DNA of 64,000 bases, taken from the NCBI GenBank assembly GCA_047495785.1, contig JBLDXI010000074.1:1488001-1552000 (forward strand). Direction: 5' to 3'. Position numbers and translations under genes: made by a program. The notes below the pieces were generated by a model. The model did no database searches and had not been told where the DNA came from. It worked only from the letters and a program-made list of their open reading frames with translations. Of this stretch, positions 58,801 through 64,000 are shown piece after piece; position 1 is the first letter of the stretch; every line of letters starts with the position of its first letter. This stretch comes from Lepidodermella squamata. Taxonomy: Eukaryota; Gastrotricha.

Positions 58801-60997
58801 CAGCGAGTCGCAGCGTTATCGCTGCCAAAAATTCGTCGTCGCGAGAAACGCGAAGCGAGGCGAGGAAAGAATTTGGCCTCTGAAATTCTGACTCGCGCTC
58901 GCGAATGAGAAGAATAAAAATCTAGTGAGAAATGCTGCTCGGCAGAAATGCTGGGCGTTGTGAACAGCATTGCGCAATTGTTTACGACTGCTATGTAAAA
59001 CTGCAGTACTGGTGGCGGTGGTCGTGGTGATGCGCGTTATTGCGCAGTGATCGAATGCGAATCAGATGATAGCTGCCGGGCGTCGACGCCAGCGCATGCC
59101 CCCACCCACACCCGCGTACCGAACAAGCCGCGCTGTGCTAACCCCGCCGATCATCGCGGCCGAGTACAAGCGGGTGAGCGGGTAGGCGGTCGGTCGGTAG
59201 GGTCTAATCTAATAATTACACCGATCCTTCTGCGAATGCTATACCTACCTACCTCTATACGCGATGTACTGGCTACTGGAGGCAGCGGCGGATGGGATGC
59301 GCGCGCGTGGAATCAATCACACGTGGCCGTGTTCAGCTTGCGGCGAGCGACTGCTCACTCGCTTTTTCCATCTCCCTCTCGCTCATTCATTAATTAATAC
59401 CACCACTAAGCAAGCAAGCAAGCAAGCAACCACGTGTAACATGTATATTACTACATGGTGTAATAACTAATCGCCGATGAACAACAACAGCAACGCCTAC
59501 TATAACTATAACATGTAAGCGTTTTTACCGTTTTACAACCGCGCCGCTTTTGCCGAGAGCAGCAGCAATCTATACATCGTGTCGTGGCTGCTGAACAGCC
59601 GCCAAATGCGGCGAAACGGCGTTAATTTATGAACAAACGGCCCGGCAACGAAAAGGCGCGATAACAAGGCGCTGCAACGTGTAGTAAACATCATCATCAT
59701 CATCATCATGGGCGCTTAATTGATAACAAGAATGAACAGGATAACGCGTGATAACGATGAGATGATGGCTCGCAGCCAAAGCAATTGGCCCCGCAATCGG
59801 AAATCAATTAATCAATTAATTGCTAATTAACAAGCGTGTTATGTACACGGCGTGTCAGGTCACGAATCTGTGTCTAATCAAAATCTTATTGAGTACAATC
59901 AGGTGTCAGGCGATCAGGGCTACCTATAATTCGGAACAAATGCTGCGTGAACTTTTCGAACAAGAACAAGATGAGCGGCGGGGGTTATTCAAGGGTGATT
60001 AAACATCTCATCTACATCTGCGATATTAGCGTTTACAAATTGGCGATGACGGTGTGTTGTACACATCGCTCAGATGAGTCTAGACTCGGGATCTACGTGC
60101 GTGTGGGAAAAAACACTGATAATAATAGTGTAAGAAGTAGAAGAAGAGCATAACAATGGCTGAGCTGTTGGCGCAGCATTTTTTAGACGTGATTCATTAT
60201 CGCGAATCCATAGCAAATGACGGTTCACTCGACGGGGGCGCCTGTTTTTTGTCTATTTTTAACGCTTCGACCGCAAAGCCATTCACCGGCAATCTATTCT
60301 ACATGTAAGCTAAATAAGCATGATCAAGCCATTGTTTTCTCATTAGTAGCCTCCATACACAACTTCTCTTCTGCATTTTTTCAAAGACGCCTGTTACCTA
60401 TATACCTATAACCTATTAGGTATAACAAATTGCTTAAAATAGCACGCATTGATATTCGGAAAAACGTTTTTAAGCCCCCGTTCAGCCGATTTTTTTGCAG
60501 CAAATGATGACTCAGGAGACTTCGCGGCGAAATGCTGGAAAGGCGGCTAGCATATTTTTTGGTATTTTTTGGTGGTGATAATCGATAAAACGATATATAT
60601 ATAACACCTCAAGTCCGAGGTAAATTCATCTACTCTTTTGTGAATGTCTATTTCACAAGCTCCAGCAGCCCAAACAATTCGTCAAACGAGAAGAGCAGTC
60701 GATAAGTAAAAAATGGGAAAAAATACGCCAGAGTAAATATCACGACAAGAAAGGAAATAATATAATGTAGAACAAACAGATGTGGTATAGTGTTTCATAA
60801 TCCGTAAAAGCTGGCCAAACGGATGCGTGATCTAGAAGCGCGCGGTTAAAATATCGAGTTTTTTATTGACACCCTGATACAACATGTCCACGAAGTAGAG
60901 AAGCGCAAACATGAACGCTATTTTGAAGCTATAGCATACGCGCTGAAGCGTTGCAATTGCGCTACAGCTCCTTTTGAAGCTGAAATTCGTGGAAAAA
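54041..60997. other. 7-kb non-coding region upstream of the LamG gene
   Basis: No supported gene. The region is dense in short tandem repeats: AGT at 55081-55101 and 55445-55469, GA at 55862-55889, ACT at 57139-57169, and CTAC/GTAG tetramers near 55018-55038. Stretches of moderate GC content alternate with these. It probably includes 5' UTR and regulatory DNA of the LamG gene. An 83-codon frame at 58479-58730 (MKNLADIDEWNCTNF...) is the only candidate for a small coding unit; it has no domain and I do not call it. Confidence 0.4.
55862..55889. repeat. GA dinucleotide microsatellite
   Basis: About fourteen consecutive GA units. It lies in the region upstream of the LamG gene and could bind GAGA-type factors, but nothing else supports this. 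Confidence 0.9.
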
Positions 60998-61457
60998 ATG
61001 GTCGAATTCTCGCTTGGATTAGTGTTTGCGTTTTCAGGATTTTTACTACTACCAAAATGCGTTGCTCTGCGGTGCTACGAATGTGGGTTCTGCAGCTGGA
61101 GGCAACTCATCAAAGGGGTCGCAAATAAAACGTGTGACAAGGACGATGCAATTTGTGTCACCCTGACGTCGCATGCATCTTCCGGCGGGTACGTTTACCT
61201 GCACTGAAAACATAGAGCTCAAGTGATTTTAAACGAGAAAATGTAACAGGTTCAACCCACATTCGCTTATGACTCTGGGCTGTTCAACTGTTTGTCCTTC
61301 GATTGAATTCGCCCCGTCACTATTCGCCGCCATTCGCTGCTGTACGACAAATCTGTGCAATGCTGCACGTAGAAAGTCATTCGAAGAAGCACGTTGTGCC
61401 GCGTTTTTCAGCATGCTGATGAGCTTCAGCGGAATCCTCATGTCGGCTGAAAGATGA
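60998..61457 (+). CDS. Ly6/uPAR-type three-finger protein, probably cell-surface
   Basis: Two exons, 60998-61188 and 61250-61457, encode 132 residues. The ATG at 60998 starts a signal peptide (VEFSLGLVFAFSGFLLL). The mature part begins LRCYECGFC, has further cysteines, and ends its domain with CCTTNLCN, the hallmark of Ly6/uPAR (three-finger) folds. The last 20 residues are fairly hydrophobic, as expected for a GPI-anchor signal, but end with charged residues, so anchoring is uncertain. The single intron falls within the domain in phase 2. A likely polyadenylation signal AATAAA is at 61594-61599. A related gene follows on the same strand. Confidence 0.75.
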
Positions 61458-61659
61458 ATGCTATTAGCAGACGAGAAAATAGTGCACGTGCCGAATAAGT
61501 CAATTCACTCGTACCGCCGATTTGATGATATTTATGATTGGAATATTAGGTACTTTATTCATGTAATGGAACTAAATCGAAAATTCTTCCTTAAATAAAA
61601 GCCTATTTGAAATGCACGCACAAAGTTAGCTTTTGCGCATCGTAGGTATTAGCGAAATA

Positions 61660-62411
61660 ATGAGACAGTTCTGTCGAAACAGAAATCGGAATCTGCTGAA
61701 ATATGCGGGATTATTCAGCCGAAAGTTCGGATCAGTTGCAACTTGGTTGCTGATTTTTCTTGTTACAGCAACAAACCTACGTGTCGATGGGCTTCAATGT
61801 TACCGCTGTTCATTTTGCGGCGAAGAGAAACTGCTGCTTCTTAAACACCAACTCGGCAGCGTGACACAGTGCAGAGACAACGAGTCGATGTGCTTTGAGG
61901 CAACTCTGCAGCTGGCTAATCCGAAAAGGTTCGCCTCATTATCGCATATCCAACATGTCAACAATTTTCGTTCGTTGTTTTTTGAAGCATTAGTGTGAAG
62001 AAACTAGGTTCAGAGCGAGCTCGCAACGAAAATTCCGCTAAGGTAATAGCAGCGACATCGTGAATTTTCATTTTCTTTCGTTATAAGAATGAGCCTCTGA
62101 ATAGGCGTCTGAATTTGATTTATTAACAGGTGATTATAACGAGCCTAGGCTGTTCCGAAGCATGTCCTGCGTTGATGGCGCCATCAAACTCAGATGGCAT
62201 CGATTCTTTCGACTATGCATCAGCTGAGGCGGCTTTCGATGACACCCAGCCAATACCGCCCATGCCACCTTTTTCATCGTATCGATGCTGCTCAACGGAT
62301 CTATGCAACAGAGGCAGCGCACTGGAATCACGGCTTCGAGGCTATCACATTTGCCTGATTATGACAACCTTCAGTGCTTCCGCAAGCAATAAACTTGATT
62401 CATTTTTGTAG
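61660..62411 (+). CDS. Ly6/uPAR-type three-finger protein (tandem paralogue)
   Basis: The ATG at 61660 opens an N-terminus with a basic stretch and then a hydrophobic core (ATWLLIFLVTATNL). The domain starts LQCYRCSFCGEEK and includes CRDNESMCFEA. After an intron the frame resumes at 62130-62411 with SLGCSEACPALM, a Pro/Asp-rich insertion and the diagnostic CCSTDLCN, and then a hydrophobic C-terminus. The acceptor at 62129 is clear, but the donor is not. The donor matching the neighbour's phase-2 intron (61930) does not join in frame to it, whereas a weaker GTGTGA at 61994 does. An AATAAA overlaps the end of the frame (62388-62393). It is similar in plan to the gene just upstream, suggesting local duplication. 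Confidence 0.65.
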
Positions 62412-64000
62412 AGTGACGTTGCTTGGGAATTTTAGTCAACGTTAAAAAGAAGGATTCTGATGCGATACACATCGAATGAAAATGAGATCTGAGTTTCAGC
62501 AGCAAACGTTCGACAAGCGACCGCAGAACATGACCAGAATGAAATTGAAAACTTGTGTCAGAAATTGCCAACTTTTCCCCTATTTTCGCCGACATTTTTT
62601 TTTGAATTTTAAGATTCTTTCGATGGCGCACAGTCAAAAGGATGTCGTCAATAGGCTGTTTTTGTCGTAATGATACCTAAAACAAATGCGTATTATTGTT
62701 GTTATTGTACAGGAGCTGCTGCGCTTTCATTGCGAGTCGCAGTCTCATTTTAGACATGGTTTTCCCACGATGAGCTCGCTCATATGAGCCGTGTTTTCAA
62801 AATACCATAACTTCTAACTTCTAACACGTTTTTGTTTGGCAACAAGTTCTTGACCTACCAATTGGCACCTACCAATCTTGAAATGGATAATATTATTTTT
62901 TTGGCAACCACATCATAATACTTGCACTGAACCACTCAGTAGCTAAAAATAGTAGCACCAATGTTTAGGTTTTTACCTGATGTGCCTGATGCCGGATGTT
63001 TAGGTATAAGATTGCGGCGACGCTGCTATCTCTACACAACTTTTATACGATGGTTCCCACATCACAGCCTCGTCGATGAAGTAAGTACGTGAGCGAATAA
63101 AAACGCGAGACGCCAACAACAAGTCAAGATGACAAGTCAAGAAGTAGCAGCAACAGCAACAGGTGTACTTCAACTAGCAGTGTGTATGCAGGTGAAGCAG
63201 GTATTAATTGATGAAGTGCGAAAAAGAACCGACAATAAAACAGCCGCAACAGCGTCGACGAATTAATTGCGAGCACGCGCGCCAAGCCAAGTACGCGCGG
63301 CGACAATTACTGCTATAATTTTACTATACCTACCTACCTACCTGAGATGGCGGCGGCTATTCGGCGCCGCTAATTTGTTCGACCGACCGACCGACCGACC
63401 GTTCTCCTCTCATCGTTTTTCCGCCCTTGCCAGCAGCAGCTAATATAGTAATTGAAATTACAACTGCGAGAAGCAAATCGATGGTCTATTCTTTCATTCT
63501 TTCTTTTTATTGTAGATTTTTGTACTATTTTATTTGTTTGTTGTTTCTTTCCTTTGTGTGTTTGCTTGTTGATTATTTCGAATATATGGTGTGGCCACCA
63601 GCATTATACCCTCCTTCGCCTGCGCCTCGTGATTAAAAATGCATGCGCGATGATCGGCGAAACAAAAAGCAACGCAGAAAACGCGAACGTGTTCGCCTAT
63701 AACTTATAATACTTTACCTGATGATGATGATGATGATGGTGATAGCAGGTATAGCCAGCAAGGGACGGCGCCAATCAGGAAATCGCGTGCCACGGCCATT
63801 GTCGCTAAAAAGCGCGCTCTTGCTACTGCGACTGCGACTGCGACTGCATTTGTGGTCGTGCTTTTTTCATCAAATCCGTTCAATTCAGTAGTAGGCAGCT
63901 GATGTAGCGAAGTATTTCGCTGTGTTTGGCGATGGTGGTTATATTTATTGGTGACGATGACACGCAGGCGCGGCCACTGACTCACTCGCTCGCTCACTCA
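62412..64000. other. intergenic, end of window
   Basis: No supported gene. It contains a CTAC tetramer run near 63328-63343, a CGAC run near 63380-63400 and a GAT microsatellite at 63718-63738. The open frames seen here are short and repeat-derived. Confidence 0.4.

Noticed and set aside
63704-63997. Minus-strand 97-codon frame at the window end
   Set aside because: It translates GAT and CGACTG microsatellites (Ser run, AVAVAV run) and shows no domain.

Overview
The window is animal nuclear DNA. Coding regions are broken by short GT-AG introns (many about 50-80 bp). The gene families are metazoan: annexin, Cys-loop ligand-gated channel, Kunitz, PAN/apple, laminin-G/EGF and Ly6/three-finger proteins. 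Intergenic DNA is AT-rich with many microsatellites and inverted-repeat elements. The mix of secreted Kunitz and PAN proteins, a divergent nicotinic-like channel and small introns would fit a nematode or another small invertebrate, but nothing here fixes the species.

Layout. 1-6466 (+): the 3' part of an annexin gene encoding at least four complete or nearly complete annexin cores in one polypeptide, ending in a Lys/Glu/Asp tail. 7138-8569 (+): an ER thioredoxin-fold protein related to protein disulfide isomerase. 10022-13810 (-): a nicotinic-like Cys-loop channel subunit. 17250-18717 (-): a secreted two-module PAN/apple-like protein. 18924-20761 and 21214-22456 (-): a tandem pair of paralogous secreted proteins, each with an unrecognised N-terminal module, a Thr-rich linker and a C-terminal Kunitz domain. 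25441-33584 (-): importin beta; its two large introns hold related genes or gene remnants on the opposite strand. 33585-41677: gene-poor, with a LINE relic, a MITE, a 1.96-kb foldback element and one orphan 240-codon frame. 41678-54040 (-): a giant membrane protein with about twelve laminin-G/concanavalin-like units, two EGF domains, one membrane segment and, by in-frame splicing, a cytoplasmic WD40 propeller. 54041-60997: about 7 kb of repeat-rich non-coding DNA. 60998-62411 (+): two tandem Ly6-type genes.

Exon boundaries were read by hand from splice sites, reading phase and family conservation. For the annexin, PAN, Kunitz-A, Kunitz-B, importin and LamG/WD40 genes the chosen exons add up to whole codons. 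The genes are mostly independent of each other in function; several share a cell-surface or secretory destination. The most unusual items are the annexin polyprotein built from symmetrical exon cassettes, the LamG-EGF-TM-WD40 architecture, the antisense paralogous genes inside importin beta introns, and the channel with a Pro-Gln-Arg selectivity-filter motif.
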